A stretch of DNA of 64,000 bases, taken from contig NZ_PVBR01000005.1 in assembly GCF_002980495.1 (NCBI RefSeq), positions 124,001 through 188,000 of the forward strand, written 5' to 3'. The position numbers and the translations under genes are program-made. Below, piece after piece: positions 48,627 to 57,475 of the stretch. Under the pieces are notes generated by a model. It ran no database searches. It was not told the DNA's origin and worked only from the letters and a program-made list of their open reading frames with translations. Each line of letters begins with the position of its first letter. Position 1 is the stretch's first letter. Source of the stretch: Phyllobacterium phragmitis (GTDB taxonomy: Bacteria > Pseudomonadota > Alphaproteobacteria > Rhizobiales > Rhizobiaceae).

Positions 48627-48752
48627 TCAGCCCTGACGCGCCTTGAAGCGCGGGGCGGTCTTGTTGATGATGTAGATGCGACCCTTGCGACGAACCATCT
48701 GGTTGTTGCGGTGGCGGCCCCTAAGCGCTTTGAGCGAATTCTTGATCTTCAT
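48627..48752 (-). CDS. rpmJ: 50S ribosomal protein L36
   Basis: A 41-residue basic protein, [41 protein letters not shown]. This is the longer L36 form without zinc-ligand cysteines common in proteobacterial second copies. It is part of the large subunit. It stands alone on the minus strand, downstream of purK. The frame extends upstream to 48842 but only the last 41 codons match L36. Confidence 0.95.
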   Translation of the reverse strand: MKIKNSLKALRGRHRNNQMVRRKGRIYIINKTAPRFKARQG

Positions 48753-48895
48753 GTCAATCACCGGTGTCAGGTTGGCCCGTCGCCGGGCATCAATGAAGGT
48801 GCGCCCAAGGCACACCGTAAATGGTTGGCGCGAAATAGCCAAGAATTGGGTCTTTTGTCAACTCCCGTCCGGCAAAAGATGCGCGATAAGCGATT

Positions 48896-49975
48896 CTATT
48901 TGCTGGTTTTCAGCCTGGTGACATGGCCCATCTTGCGGCCGGGGCGGACCTCCGCCTTGCCATAGAGAGTGAGCACCGCGAAAGGTTCGCTTAAAAGCTC
49001 GGGCACGCGCGCGATATCGTTGCCGATCAGATTCTCCATCACGCAATCGCTATGGCGCGCGGTCTCGCCGAGCGGCAGGCCGGCAATGGCGCGAATATGC
49101 TGCTCGAACTGCGATATGGCGCAGGCGGCTTCCGTCCAATGGCCGGAATTATGGACGCGCGGAGCGAATTCATTGGCAAGTAGCGTGCCATCGGGCAGCA
49201 CGAAGAATTCGAGCCCCAGCACGCCGATGTAATCGAGCGCGTGCAAAAGCTTTTCGGCTGCCTGCCGGGCCATTTCAGCGGTCGCCGACGATATGGCGGA
49301 GGGGACGGTGGATGTGGCAAGAATGCCGTCGGAATGGACGTTTTCGGCAATGTCGTAGGTGCGGACATTGCCCGCGCGATCGCGCGCGGCAATTACCGAG
49401 ACTTCGCGTTCGAAGGCGACGAAGCCTTCCAGAATGGCGGGTGCATTGCCGATTGCAGCAAGCGCTTCGGCGACATCGTCACTGCCGTCGCCGCGAAACT
49501 GCACCTGCCCCTTGCCGTCATAGCCCAGGCGCCTGGTTTTCAGGATCCCGCGCCCATCGAAAGCGGCGAGCGCCGCTGCCAAGCCTGCGGAATCGTTCAC
49601 CAACTGCCACGGCGCCGTTTCTATGCCGCAATCATTGAGAAAGGCCTTTTCCCTGAAGCGGTCCTGCGAAACCTCGAGAGCGATGGGGGGCGGATAAACG
49701 CGCTTTTTTTCCGTGAGCCTCTGTGCGGCCTCGACGGGAACATTTTCGAATTCATAGGTGATGACATCGCAGGCCTGCGCAAGTTCAGCCAATGCGCTCT
49801 CATCGTCATAGGGAGCGGCGATCTGAAGGTTCGCCACCTGCGAAGCGGGGCAGCCGGACTGCGGCTCCAAAATGATTGTGCGGAAGCCGAGCCTGGCCGC
49901 AGCCATGGCAAGCATTCTGCCGAGCTGGCCACCGCCGATGATGCCGATCGTCGATCCGGGCTGCAGCATGGTCAC
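48896..49975 (-). CDS. purK: 5-(carboxyamino)imidazole ribonucleotide synthase
   Basis: A 359-residue ATP-grasp enzyme. It has the N-terminal [32 protein letters not shown], the middle [17 protein letters not shown] and [19 protein letters not shown], and the C-terminal [19 protein letters not shown] motif. It makes N5-CAIR from AIR, bicarbonate and ATP. Its start overlaps the end of purE by 4 bases, the standard purE-purK operon for the sixth step of purine synthesis. Confidence 0.96.
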   Translation of the reverse strand: MTMLQPGSTIGIIGGGQLGRMLAMAAARLGFRTIILEPQSGCPASQVANLQIAAPYDDESALAELAQACDVITYEFENVPVEAAQRLTEKKRVYPPPIALEVSQDRFREKAFLNDCGIETAPWQLVNDSAGLAAALAAFDGRGILKTRRLGYDGKGQVQFRGDGSDDVAEALAAIGNAPAILEGFVAFEREVSVIAARDRAGNVRTYDIAENVHSDGILATSTVPSAISSATAEMARQAAEKLLHALDYIGVLGLEFFVLPDGTLLANEFAPRVHNSGHWTEAACAISQFEQHIRAIAGLPLGETARHSDCVMENLIGNDIARVPELLSEPFAVLTLYGKAEVRPGRKMGHVTRLKTSK

Positions 49976-50469
49976 GCCTCGTCCTGGGGACGTTCGGCAA
50001 CCTTGGCGCTTTGCTCCGCTCGCCAGGCATCGAGCCGTTTGGCGAGCTCCGGGTCGGAAAGCGCCAGAACGGCGGCGGCGAGCAGTGCTGCATTGATCGC
50101 ACCGGAGCGTCCGATGGCAAGCGTGCCGACGGGGATGCCAGCCGGCATCTGGACGATGGAGAGGAGCGAATCCTGGCCGGAAAGCGCCTTTGACTGGACC
50201 GGTACGCCAAAGACCGGGAGCGGTGTCATGGAGGCGGCCATCCCGGGCAGATGGGCCGCACCTCCCGCGCCAGCGATGATCACCTTGAAACCCTCGGCCC
50301 TGGCGCCCTTGGCGAAGGCGACGAGGCGGTCCGGCGTACGATGGGCGGAGATGATGCGGGCATCGTGGGAGATGCCCAGGGCCTCAAGCGTGTCGGCGGC
50401 ATGGCGCATTGTCGGCCAGTCGGACTGGCTGCCCATGATGATCGCGACTTCAGCACGTGTTTCAGCCAT
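49972..50469 (-). CDS. purE: N5-carboxyaminoimidazole ribonucleotide mutase
   Basis: A 165-residue class I PurE. It has [49 protein letters not shown] with the substrate-binding SQSDW and the catalytic AHRTP histidine, then [12 protein letters not shown]. It converts N5-CAIR to CAIR. The ATG at 50469 ([13 protein letters not shown]) fits the family length. It is first in the purEK operon. Confidence 0.96.
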   Translation of the reverse strand: MAETRAEVAIIMGSQSDWPTMRHAADTLEALGISHDARIISAHRTPDRLVAFAKGARAEGFKVIIAGAGGAAHLPGMAASMTPLPVFGVPVQSKALSGQDSLLSIVQMPAGIPVGTLAIGRSGAINAALLAAAVLALSDPELAKRLDAWRAEQSAKVAERPQDEA

Positions 50470-50579
50470 CGCCAAATCCCCATTGTTCGAAAGGGGCACT
50501 TAGCCGAAAAGCGGAAAGCCCGCAAGGCAAGGACGATACGGGGCCGTGAGAGAGCCCGTTGACGAATTCACATATGAAC

Positions 50580-50783
50580 TCAGGCGATGATATCGGGGAT
50601 GATCCCGTCTTCCAGTTCCTGAAGCTTGTCCTTGATGACGAGCTTCTTCTTCTTCATGCGCTGGATGCGCAATTGATCGCAGCCGACCTGGATCATGGCG
50701 TTGATGGCGGCGTCGAAATCCGCGTGTTCCTGTTTCAGACGTGCGACAGCCAGTCGTATCTCTGCCTGGTCCTGATCGGACAT
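50580..50783 (-). CDS. DUF465/YdcH family small protein
   Basis: A 67-residue helical protein: MSDQDQAEIRLAVARLKQEHADFDAAINAMIQ, a basic KKKKLVIKDKLQELED, then an acidic end. This is the YdcH/DUF465 pattern of a short coiled-coil hairpin ending in a K-K-x-L-x-x-K-D motif. Its function is unknown. ATG 50783 is the family start. A second, divergent member lies 386 bases away at 51170-51349. Confidence 0.88.
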   Translation of the reverse strand: MSDQDQAEIRLAVARLKQEHADFDAAINAMIQVGCDQLRIQRMKKKKLVIKDKLQELEDGIIPDIIA

Positions 50784-51169
50784 GCGGTTTGTCCCGTTCT
50801 TAATTATCTGCTTTGGGATCGTCCAAGAAATCGCGGGGATCGCGTTTCGACGCCGGGCGGAGCCCATACCACATTTTTGCCTCGGAGAAAATGCTACTAT
50901 CCCAAATTCGACTTCCGGACCAAGTCGTGGCAGACTGTCATCGCTCTGTCACGAAGTCTTCCGGCAGGGTCAGGTCATGGGCTCGTGAATTTGATCGAAT
51001 GACGCCTGAAACAGCAAAAAGATGCGTGTTGACCTCTGCAACATTGGTTTGCGGAACCTGATGGACATAGGCCTGCATGGCTGTCTTGTTCATCGCTGCA
51101 TATTCGATCGGATTTATGAGCTCATGACCTGAAGCCTTTACGAGGAAAGCAACCGAAGGAGATGCAATC
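50784..51169. other. 386-base gap between two divergent DUF465 genes
   Basis: This region should contain both promoters. A 51-codon minus-strand frame (51093-50938) has no ribosome site and no family match, so it is not called. I see no repeat or strong hairpin. A structured RNA cannot be excluded by eye. Confidence 0.4.
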
Positions 51170-51349
51170 ATGGCCATTGAGTCCCATCTTGCAACGCTGG
51201 AGAAGAAGCACGGCGCCCTGGAAAGGGAAATCACCGAAGCGATGTCATGTCCGGCAATGGACAATCTTCGCATTGCTGACCTCAAGCGCAAGAAACTGCT
51301 GCTCAAAGACCAGATTGAAAGGCTCAGAATACAGGTTACCCGCCACTGA
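51170..51349 (+). CDS. DUF465/YdcH family small protein, second copy
   Basis: A 59-residue protein, MAIESHLATLEKKHGALEREITEAMSCPAMDNLRIADLKRKKLLLKDQIERLRIQVTRH. The helix-turn-helix coiled coil and the DLKRKKLLLKDQIERL motif are the DUF465 signature. GAAGGAG precedes the ATG at good spacing. It is a paralogue of the gene at 50580-50783, read in the opposite direction. Its function is unknown. Confidence 0.85.
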   Translation: MAIESHLATLEKKHGALEREITEAMSCPAMDNLRIADLKRKKLLLKDQIERLRIQVTRH

Positions 51350-51452
51350 ATTTTTCGGAATGTAGACCGGGGACGCCTGTAGCAATTATAGGCGCCTCTG
51401 GAAATTTCTCGCCCATCGCCCGAAACCGGTTCCGACTTTCGGGTGAGGTGCT

Positions 51453-52697
51453 TTAGTCCTGTTCTCCGTCGGCGCGTGGGACGAGCCTGAGCCCTTCCGG
51501 CGTCGCCGCGCGTTGGGAAGGCAGGCTCTGGAAGTTGTCCTTTTCTTCCGTTGAAGGCGCCGGGCGCTGACGTGAGCGGATGATGGCGTAGACAGTGATC
51601 GAGATATGCGCAAGCGCGGTCACGGCAAACAATGCAGAGGGCCAGAGATATTGCATCGCGACCGCCGCCAGGAGCGGTCCGATCATCGTGCCGAAGCCGT
51701 AAAGCAGGAGCAGCCCGCCGGAAATCTCCACGAAGTTCTCCGAGGCCGCGAAGTCGTTGGCGTGGGCGACGGCGACCGGATAGAGCGCATAGGTGAGAGC
51801 GCCATAGAGCGCGGTCATGATGAGAATGACGATGGCGCTGGTCGGTGCGATGAGAAAGATGGCAAGCCCGACCATGGATGAGGCGCCCGCGACACCGGCG
51901 AGTACGAAACGCCTGTCCGTTCTGTCCGAGAAACGCCCGACGGGGATTTGCGTGAGGGCGCCGGCCAGGATGGTGAAACTGACCATCAGGGCGATCGTGG
52001 TGGTATCGATGCCCGAGGCGGCACCGAACACGGCGCCGAGCGTACCCCAGGCGCCGTTGGCGATGCCGATCAGGATGCAACTGACGAAGGACACCGGCGA
52101 ATTCTTGTAGAGCACCTTCAGGTCGAGCTGTACTTCACTGAGAGGCTTCGGACTGATGGCGGTCGATATGGCGGTTGGGATCAGCGCCATGCACAGAAAG
52201 ATACCCGTGACCATGAAGAGGCTGGCGGTATGCACGTCGCCGGCGACAACGATCAACTGGCCGCTCATCACCGCGCCGTAATTCACCATCATGTAGAGGC
52301 CGAAAATCTGACCGCGGGTTTCATTGGTGGCGCGCTCGTTCAGCCAGCTTTCGATGACCATGAATGCACCCGCCATGGCGAAGCCGGTGAAGGCGCGCAG
52401 CACGATCCAGACGGTCTGGTCGATGAAGAGACCGGTGAGAAGGGCGATGATGGCGGCCGAGGATGCAAAGAAGCCGAAGGCGCGGACATGGCCGACCCGG
52501 CGCACGAGCCTTGGCGCGAGCAGGCAGCCGGCGATGAAACCGCCTGCCCAGGCGGTGCCGAGAAGACCGAGGGAACCGAGCGCAAAGCCTTCGCTGCCGC
52601 CGCGCAGAGGCAGGAGAAGACCATGAAGACCGGATCCAGCCAGAAGAAACGCCGTGCCGCAGAGAAGCGCAAAGACCTGAATAAAAGAACTGAACAA
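51453..52697 (-). CDS. MFS transporter (YcaD-like)
   Basis: A 414-residue protein with 12 predicted helices. It has GLLGTAWAGGFIAGCLLAPRLVRRVGHVRAFGFFASSAA and RAFTGFAMAGAFMVIESWLNERATNETRGQIFGLYMMVNYGAVMSGQLIV, the latter typical of the YcaD subgroup of small-molecule MFS exporters or permeases. The second half contains QIPVGRFSDRTDRRFVLAGV. The C-terminal 35 residues are hydrophilic. No cognate regulator lies next to it and its substrate is unknown. Confidence 0.87.
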   Translation of the reverse strand: MFSSFIQVFALLCGTAFLLAGSGLHGLLLPLRGGSEGFALGSLGLLGTAWAGGFIAGCLLAPRLVRRVGHVRAFGFFASSAAIIALLTGLFIDQTVWIVLRAFTGFAMAGAFMVIESWLNERATNETRGQIFGLYMMVNYGAVMSGQLIVVAGDVHTASLFMVTGIFLCMALIPTAISTAISPKPLSEVQLDLKVLYKNSPVSFVSCILIGIANGAWGTLGAVFGAASGIDTTTIALMVSFTILAGALTQIPVGRFSDRTDRRFVLAGVAGASSMVGLAIFLIAPTSAIVILIMTALYGALTYALYPVAVAHANDFAASENFVEISGGLLLLYGFGTMIGPLLAAVAMQYLWPSALFAVTALAHISITVYAIIRSRQRPAPSTEEKDNFQSLPSQRAATPEGLRLVPRADGEQD

Positions 52698-52854
52698 AAT
52701 GGTCCCCGAATTTGTGAGGTTCTACCGAAGGAGGAAGTGCCGAAGGCCGATGGCAAAAATAGAAATCGATTACGTGCCCGGAACGTCAGTAAAATCCCGG
52801 GCAGCGATTCTGGCGGAGATATTGGCCAAGATATTGGCCATTATTCGGGCTGGT

Positions 52855-53043
52855 TCAGCGAAACAGCGCTTCAGCAGCCGTTTTGCTGTCTCCCTTTTTG
52901 TCGCGATCGGCTTCCAGCCGCTCGATTTCCGCGCGCAGAATAGCGATACGTTCATCCAGTTCCGCAACCGATAACAAGGAAAGATCCTGCCCGATTTCGT
53001 GAGCGGTTTTCCGGATAGGCGGCTCGTCGTCGAAAAGCGTCAT
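52855..53043 (-). CDS. DUF1192 family protein
   Basis: A 62-residue protein, MTLFDDEPPIRKTAHEIGQDLSLLSVAELDERIAILRAEIERLEADRDKKGDSKTAAEALFR. The AHEIGQDLSLLSVAELDERIA core and coiled-coil tail define DUF1192, a small family of alphaproteobacteria with no known function. ATG 53043 starts the domain. It is divergent from the quinone oxidoreductase gene. Two ATATTGGCCA copies (52819, 52831) lie downstream of it, towards the MFS gene. Confidence 0.88.
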   Translation of the reverse strand: MTLFDDEPPIRKTAHEIGQDLSLLSVAELDERIAILRAEIERLEADRDKKGDSKTAAEALFR

Positions 53044-53189
53044 GATGTTCTCCTCATTCCCCCCTCGGCACGCTCCTCGGTACTGGCATTGGTTCGACCC
53101 CATTGCCAGACGCGGGTCAAACGATACATTCCCTTGGGCCTGACATCAAATCATTCGATCAGGCAAATCATTCGAAGGAGCGATTCTAT

Positions 53190-54194
53190 ATGTCTCTGCA
53201 AAACCCATCGCAGATGACGGCGATCGAGATCACCCAACCGGGCGGTCCGCGTGTGCTGAAACCGATGAAACGTCCCGTGCCGAGACCTGCGGCGAGTGAA
53301 ATCCTGGTCCATGTGAAGGCCGCGGGCGTCAATCGTCCCGATGTTCTGCAAAGGCAGGGCCATTATCCTCCACCTCCCGGCGCGTCGGATATTCCGGGGC
53401 TGGAAATCGCCGGTGAGGTAGCGGCCGTGGGCGAGCGGGTCGAGCGTTTCCGCGTGGGCGACCAGGTGATGGGGCTCGTTGCGGGCGGCGGCTATGCCGA
53501 ATTCGTGGTCGTGGACGAAAGCAACGCGCTGCCGCTTCCGTCCGGCTTCGGCTATGCCGAATCAGCGGCCATTCCGGAAACCTTCTTTACCGTCTGGCAC
53601 AATGTGTTCGAGCGGGGCGGCCTGAAGCAAGGGGAAACACTGCTGGTGCATGGCGGCTCGTCGGGCATCGGCACGACGGCGATCCAGCTTGCCAATGCTT
53701 TTGGCGCCTATGTCATCACGACCGCCGGCTCGGCGGAGAAATGCGAGGCCTGTCTCAGGCTCGGCGCCGACAGGGCGATCAATTACCACGAGGAGGATTT
53801 CGTCAAAGCTGTTGAGGAAACCACCGACGGCAAGGGCGCGCAGGTCATTCTCGACATGGTGGGCGGCGACTATATCGACCGCAATTATGATGCGGCGGCG
53901 ATCGACGGGCGCATTGTCCAGATCGCTTTCCTGAACGGCGCGAAGGCGAATGTCAATTTCTCGAAGCTGATGACCAAACGCCTGACCCATACCGGCTCGA
54001 CGCTGCGGTCGCGCCCCGTGGCGTTCAAAGCGTCAATTGCCCGTGAGCTCGAAAGCAAGGTCTGGCCGCTTCTGGCGGAAAGACGTATCGCGCCGGTCAT
54101 GGACATGATCTTCCCGCTACGCGATGCCTGGCGGGCACACGAACGCATGGAAGACGGCCATCACATTGGCAAGATCGTGCTCGACGTCGCGTGA
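53190..54194 (+). CDS. NAD(P)H quinone oxidoreductase, PIG3/QOR family
   Basis: A 334-residue zinc-independent medium-chain dehydrogenase. The N-terminal GroES-like domain contains VNRPDVLQRQGHYPPPPGASDIPGLEIAGEVAAVG. The Rossmann domain contains LLVHGGSSGIGTTAIQLANAFGAYVITTAGS and AQVILDMVGGDYIDRNY. It lacks the structural zinc cysteines, as PIG3-type quinone reductases do. ATG 53190 has AAGGAG upstream. It probably reduces quinones or other electrophiles with NADPH. Confidence 0.9.
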   Translation: MSLQNPSQMTAIEITQPGGPRVLKPMKRPVPRPAASEILVHVKAAGVNRPDVLQRQGHYPPPPGASDIPGLEIAGEVAAVGERVERFRVGDQVMGLVAGGGYAEFVVVDESNALPLPSGFGYAESAAIPETFFTVWHNVFERGGLKQGETLLVHGGSSGIGTTAIQLANAFGAYVITTAGSAEKCEACLRLGADRAINYHEEDFVKAVEETTDGKGAQVILDMVGGDYIDRNYDAAAIDGRIVQIAFLNGAKANVNFSKLMTKRLTHTGSTLRSRPVAFKASIARELESKVWPLLAERRIAPVMDMIFPLRDAWRAHERMEDGHHIGKIVLDVA

Positions 54195-54196
54195 AA

Positions 54197-54225
54197 CGAA
54201 AAAGGCCGCGCATTGCGCGGCCTTC
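54197..54225 (-). terminator. Intrinsic terminator after phytase-like gene
   Basis: AAGGCCGCGC and GCGCGGCCTT form the stem. On the minus strand it is followed by TTTTTCGTTTC, so it ends the phytase-like gene. It may also stop the convergent oxidoreductase transcript less efficiently. Confidence 0.8.
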
Positions 54226-54244
54226 CGTGCTTCAAAAGCTCCAT

Positions 54245-56458
54245 TCAGTTCAGGGCCTGGACCTTGCCGATGGTGAAGAACAAGGTCTCGCCCGAGGAGT
54301 CGTCCACACCGTCATTGTCGGTGACGGCATAGCCTTTCCCATTGCTGTCGATGGCAAAGCCTTCGAGCTTGTCGACCACGTAACCGTTCGCCGATTTCAG
54401 ATCGGGCATGAAATCATGCGCGAGCGTCTTCTGTACCACCGGCAGTTCGCCGCCAAGCTTCGCAGGCTCCAGCCCTTCCAGGGCGACGCGGTAAAGCCTC
54501 TTGATCGCCGCCTTGTCGCCGATCTGGTTGTCGCGCTCGACGATATAGAGCTGGCCGTCATGGGCGGTGATCTCCGAAAGGCCGACCCAGCCTGCCTCGG
54601 TCTTGTCGAGCGGGTATCGTACCGCTGTCCATTCCTTGCTCTTCGGCTTGTAGGCGAGAAGCTTCACGGTACCCTTCGGATCGTCCGCCCATTCGCGCTG
54701 CACGGCCATCCACAGGGTTGCGTCGTCGCCTTCGCCTGTGAGCGTGATGCCTTCCAGGCCGAAACGTTTCTGGCCCGCCAGAACGTCCTCGGGCAGGGCG
54801 ATTTCCTGCTTGATCGCGCCTTTTTCGTCGACATGCAGGATGGCGTGCGGGATGAGCTTCTTGGCATTGCCTTCATTGGCCAGCCAGAAACCGCCCTTGC
54901 CGTCGGTGGTGATGCCTTCGAGGTCGATTTTCTGCGCCGGCTGTCCGCCGCGTGTCACGACGAGTGCACCAGTGATCCGCGCCGGCTGCGCGTTTGCATC
55001 GATGGTGAAGATCGTCGGCGCCGTCGAATAGAAGGAATCGGAAACCGCGAAGAGCTTGCCCGGTTCCTTGGGATCGGCGACCAGGCCGGAGAGCGCGCCC
55101 CAGCCGAGCGGCGATCCGTCTTTTTTGGTGGCGGAGACGATCTGCGGGTAGGCCGGCGTGCCGTCCTCAAGCCGATAAACCATCACATGCGAGCGAGGGC
55201 CGCCATCCTCGACCAGGTCGGCCTCGTTGGCGGTGACGAGCAGATCGCGGCCCGGTACCGCGACAAGACCTTCAGGTGCAATGCCGGAAGGCAGAAGCTG
55301 GACGAATTCCGGTTCGCCTCCAGTATCCTTGTAGACGCCGATGACGGAAGCGCGCTCGGCGGCAACGAAAATATACTTCGCATCGCCGAAGGTTGCGGTT
55401 TCGAGGCCTTCCGGTTCGGCGCCCTTCTTGCCCGAGCGCTTGTCGGGATAATGGCCGATCTGCACGATCCGCCGTTCCAGCGACGGGCCGGATTCGTAGA
55501 GAACCTTGCCATCGCGGGCGAAGATGGTGAAGCCGCGCGAGCCGCCCTTGTAATCGCCTTCATTGGCGGTGACGAGGCGCTCGTCATCGAGCCATTTTAT
55601 CGCGTCAGGTTCGCGCCGAACGCCTTTCAGGCTGCGGTCGAAAGTAAGTGCTCCGTCAGACTTGCTGTCGATGCCGTCGAGATCGACGCTGCCGGCGGAG
55701 AAATGCGAAAGGAGCTTGCCGCTCGCCGCATCGACGATGGCGATGTGGTTGTTTTCCTGCAGCGTCACGGCGATTTCGTTCTTGCCGTTGAAGCTGACGA
55801 ATTCCGGTTCCGGGTCTTCCGGCGCGATCTCGGCCAAGCCGGTCAGCGCCACGGTCTTCATGCTGGCGCAATCGGGCTGGCCGTCCTTTAGCGAGAATAT
55901 CTTGAGGTCGCCGGCGGGAAGCTGCGGCAGTTCGCCATCGTTCAGATCCTCGTCGCGTTCGTTTTCGATTGCCACGGCAAGAAACGCCTTGTCGGGTGAA
56001 ACCGCAACGGAATCGGGCTGACCGCCTAGGTCGCAGCTTGCTTCGACCTTGCGCGTGGCGAGATCGATCACATCGAGACGTCCGGAAGGTTTCACCTTGC
56101 TTTGCGAGGTGTTGACGCCAGCGAGCACCTTGCCGCCTACCACGATCACCGATGTCGGCTCGCCGTCGACCTTGATGCTGCCGCCTGGTTTCGGCTGGGC
56201 CGGATCCGTGATGTCGACGAAGCCGATGCCGCCATAGGGGCTGTCGGAATAGACAAGCGTATTGCCATCCTCGGAAGCGGCAATGATCTCCGACGATGTC
56301 TCGGTCGTCTTGTCGGCATCCGCCGGAAGATTGCTGGCGACGGGGAAGGTGGCGATGCGGTTGAAGACAGGCTCGGCGGCTGCCGGAAATGCAGCGGAGG
56401 CAGTCAGGATGGTGAAGAGGGTAAGGTATACGGAATGGTGTTGCCTGAGTTTGGGCAT
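54245..56458 (-). CDS. Periplasmic phytase-like / beta-propeller protein
   Basis: A 737-residue secreted protein. The signal peptide covers about residues 1-28 (ending FPAAAE). An N-terminal beta-propeller of repeated NxVxVVGGKVL-like and ATRKVEASCDLGGQPDSVAVSPDKAFLAVAIENERDEDLNDGE strands follows. A C-terminal esterase-like/phytase-like domain lies at about 400-737 (GWGALSGLVADPKEPGKLFAVSDSFYSTAPTIFTID, KIDLEGITTDGKGGFWLANEGN, KLEGFAIDSNGKGYAVTDNDGVDDSSGET). Such proteins often bind calcium and hydrolyse phosphomonoesters. A Pho box upstream fits a role in phosphate scavenging, though activity is not proven. Confidence 0.85.
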   Translation of the reverse strand: MPKLRQHHSVYLTLFTILTASAAFPAAAEPVFNRIATFPVASNLPADADKTTETSSEIIAASEDGNTLVYSDSPYGGIGFVDITDPAQPKPGGSIKVDGEPTSVIVVGGKVLAGVNTSQSKVKPSGRLDVIDLATRKVEASCDLGGQPDSVAVSPDKAFLAVAIENERDEDLNDGELPQLPAGDLKIFSLKDGQPDCASMKTVALTGLAEIAPEDPEPEFVSFNGKNEIAVTLQENNHIAIVDAASGKLLSHFSAGSVDLDGIDSKSDGALTFDRSLKGVRREPDAIKWLDDERLVTANEGDYKGGSRGFTIFARDGKVLYESGPSLERRIVQIGHYPDKRSGKKGAEPEGLETATFGDAKYIFVAAERASVIGVYKDTGGEPEFVQLLPSGIAPEGLVAVPGRDLLVTANEADLVEDGGPRSHVMVYRLEDGTPAYPQIVSATKKDGSPLGWGALSGLVADPKEPGKLFAVSDSFYSTAPTIFTIDANAQPARITGALVVTRGGQPAQKIDLEGITTDGKGGFWLANEGNAKKLIPHAILHVDEKGAIKQEIALPEDVLAGQKRFGLEGITLTGEGDDATLWMAVQREWADDPKGTVKLLAYKPKSKEWTAVRYPLDKTEAGWVGLSEITAHDGQLYIVERDNQIGDKAAIKRLYRVALEGLEPAKLGGELPVVQKTLAHDFMPDLKSANGYVVDKLEGFAIDSNGKGYAVTDNDGVDDSSGETLFFTIGKVQALN

Positions 56459-56508
56459 GAGTGAATCTCCCTATTTCTTGTGCAACTCCTTGTTCAACTC
56501 CATTTCAA

Positions 56509-56541
56509 TGCGATGACGCTTTCATGACAGTTCGATGAAAA
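56509..56541 (-). promoter_or_regulatory. Pho box (PhoB binding site)
   Basis: On the minus strand three 11-base units follow each other: TTTTCATCGAA, CTGTCATGAAA, GCGTCATCGCA. The core CTGTCAT-N4-GCGTCAT matches 12 of 14 positions of the consensus CTGTCAT-N4-CTGTCAT. It lies about 55 bases before the phytase-like gene start. Confidence 0.75.
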
Positions 56542-56681
56542 CGGAAGGTAATGCACGGCAATCCGCAGCGCTTCCTTGCCCCTCGATGAAAACATCGCTA
56601 TATACGACGTGAATTCCCGGAAAATTGTGGTTACCCACGGCCCGCGCCCCCGGAGCGGACGAACAAGAGGACTATATCTAA

Positions 56682-57380
56682 ATGGCCACCCAGCTTCTTA
56701 TGCCGAAGGCAACGGCCGTCTGGCTTGTCGACAATACCGCGCTATCCTTCGATCAGATCGCCAATTTCTGCAAGCTGCACCCGCTTGAAGTGAAAGCGAT
56801 CGCCGATGGTGAAGCCGCGCAGGGCATCAAAGGCCTCGATCCCGTCATCACCGGCCAGCTCTCCCGCGAGGAGATCGCCAAGGGCGAGAAGGATCCCAAT
56901 CACAAGCTGAAGCTCCTGGAGCCGAAGGTGCGCGTACCGGAAACCAAGCGCAAGGGACCGCGCTACACCCCGCTGTCGAAACGCCAGGACCGTCCGAACG
57001 CCATTCTCTGGCTTGTGCGCAATCACCCTGAACTGAAGGATGCGCAGGTTTCGCGTCTCATCGGTACGACGAAATCGACCATCGAGCAGATCCGCAACCG
57101 TACCCATTGGAATTCGGCCAATCTCCAGCCGATGGATCCGGTGACGCTTGGCCTCTGCTCGCAGATCGATCTCGATCTCGAGGTCGAACGCGCTTCGCGC
57201 AACCGTCCGGCCACAGCGGCGGAAACCGGCGACACGCTGCTTCCGGCTTCGGCGACGGAGAATGCCGATTACCGCGACCAGCCGTCTTCCAGCGAAGAGC
57301 AGGAGCTCGATGCCGACAAGGTTTTCGCCAAGCTTTCCTCGCTGAAGGGTTCGAACAACGAGGATGAAGACGAGGAATAA
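56682..57380 (+). CDS. trcR: Cell cycle transcriptional regulator TrcR (DUF1013)
   Basis: A 232-residue protein of the DUF1013 family conserved in alphaproteobacteria. MPKATAVWLVDNTALSFDQIANFCKLHPLEVKAIADGEAAQGIKGLDP forms an N-terminal HTH-like region. A second helix-turn-helix is DRPNAILWLVRNHPELKDAQVSRLIGTTKSTIEQIRNRTHWNSANLQPMDPVTLGLCSQIDLDLEVE. The tail is acidic (NNEDEDEE). The Rickettsia/Caulobacter-type TrcR regulates cell-cycle genes. It is a single gene with a strong terminator behind it. Confidence 0.93.
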   Translation: MATQLLMPKATAVWLVDNTALSFDQIANFCKLHPLEVKAIADGEAAQGIKGLDPVITGQLSREEIAKGEKDPNHKLKLLEPKVRVPETKRKGPRYTPLSKRQDRPNAILWLVRNHPELKDAQVSRLIGTTKSTIEQIRNRTHWNSANLQPMDPVTLGLCSQIDLDLEVERASRNRPATAAETGDTLLPASATENADYRDQPSSSEEQELDADKVFAKLSSLKGSNNEDEDEE

Positions 57381-57406
57381 ACTCGTTTCCCGGATGAATT
57401 GATGAA

Positions 57407-57441
57407 AACCCGGCGTGGAGATATCCACGCCGGGTTTTTCA
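57407..57441 (+). terminator. Intrinsic terminator after trcR
   Basis: AACCCGGCGTGG and CCACGCCGGGTT form a 12-base-pair stem around AGATAT, followed by TTTTT. Confidence 0.92.
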
Positions 57442-57475
57442 TGTGCCGGTCCTGATGTGCTTGGGAGAAATAATA

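Noticed and set aside
50938-51093. 51-codon minus-strand frame between the DUF465 genes
   Set aside because: No convincing ribosome site and no family resemblance.
54191-55891. 566-codon open frame on the plus strand
   Set aside because: It is antisense to the phytase-like protein, which has a signal peptide, ribosome site, Pho box and terminator in the right places.
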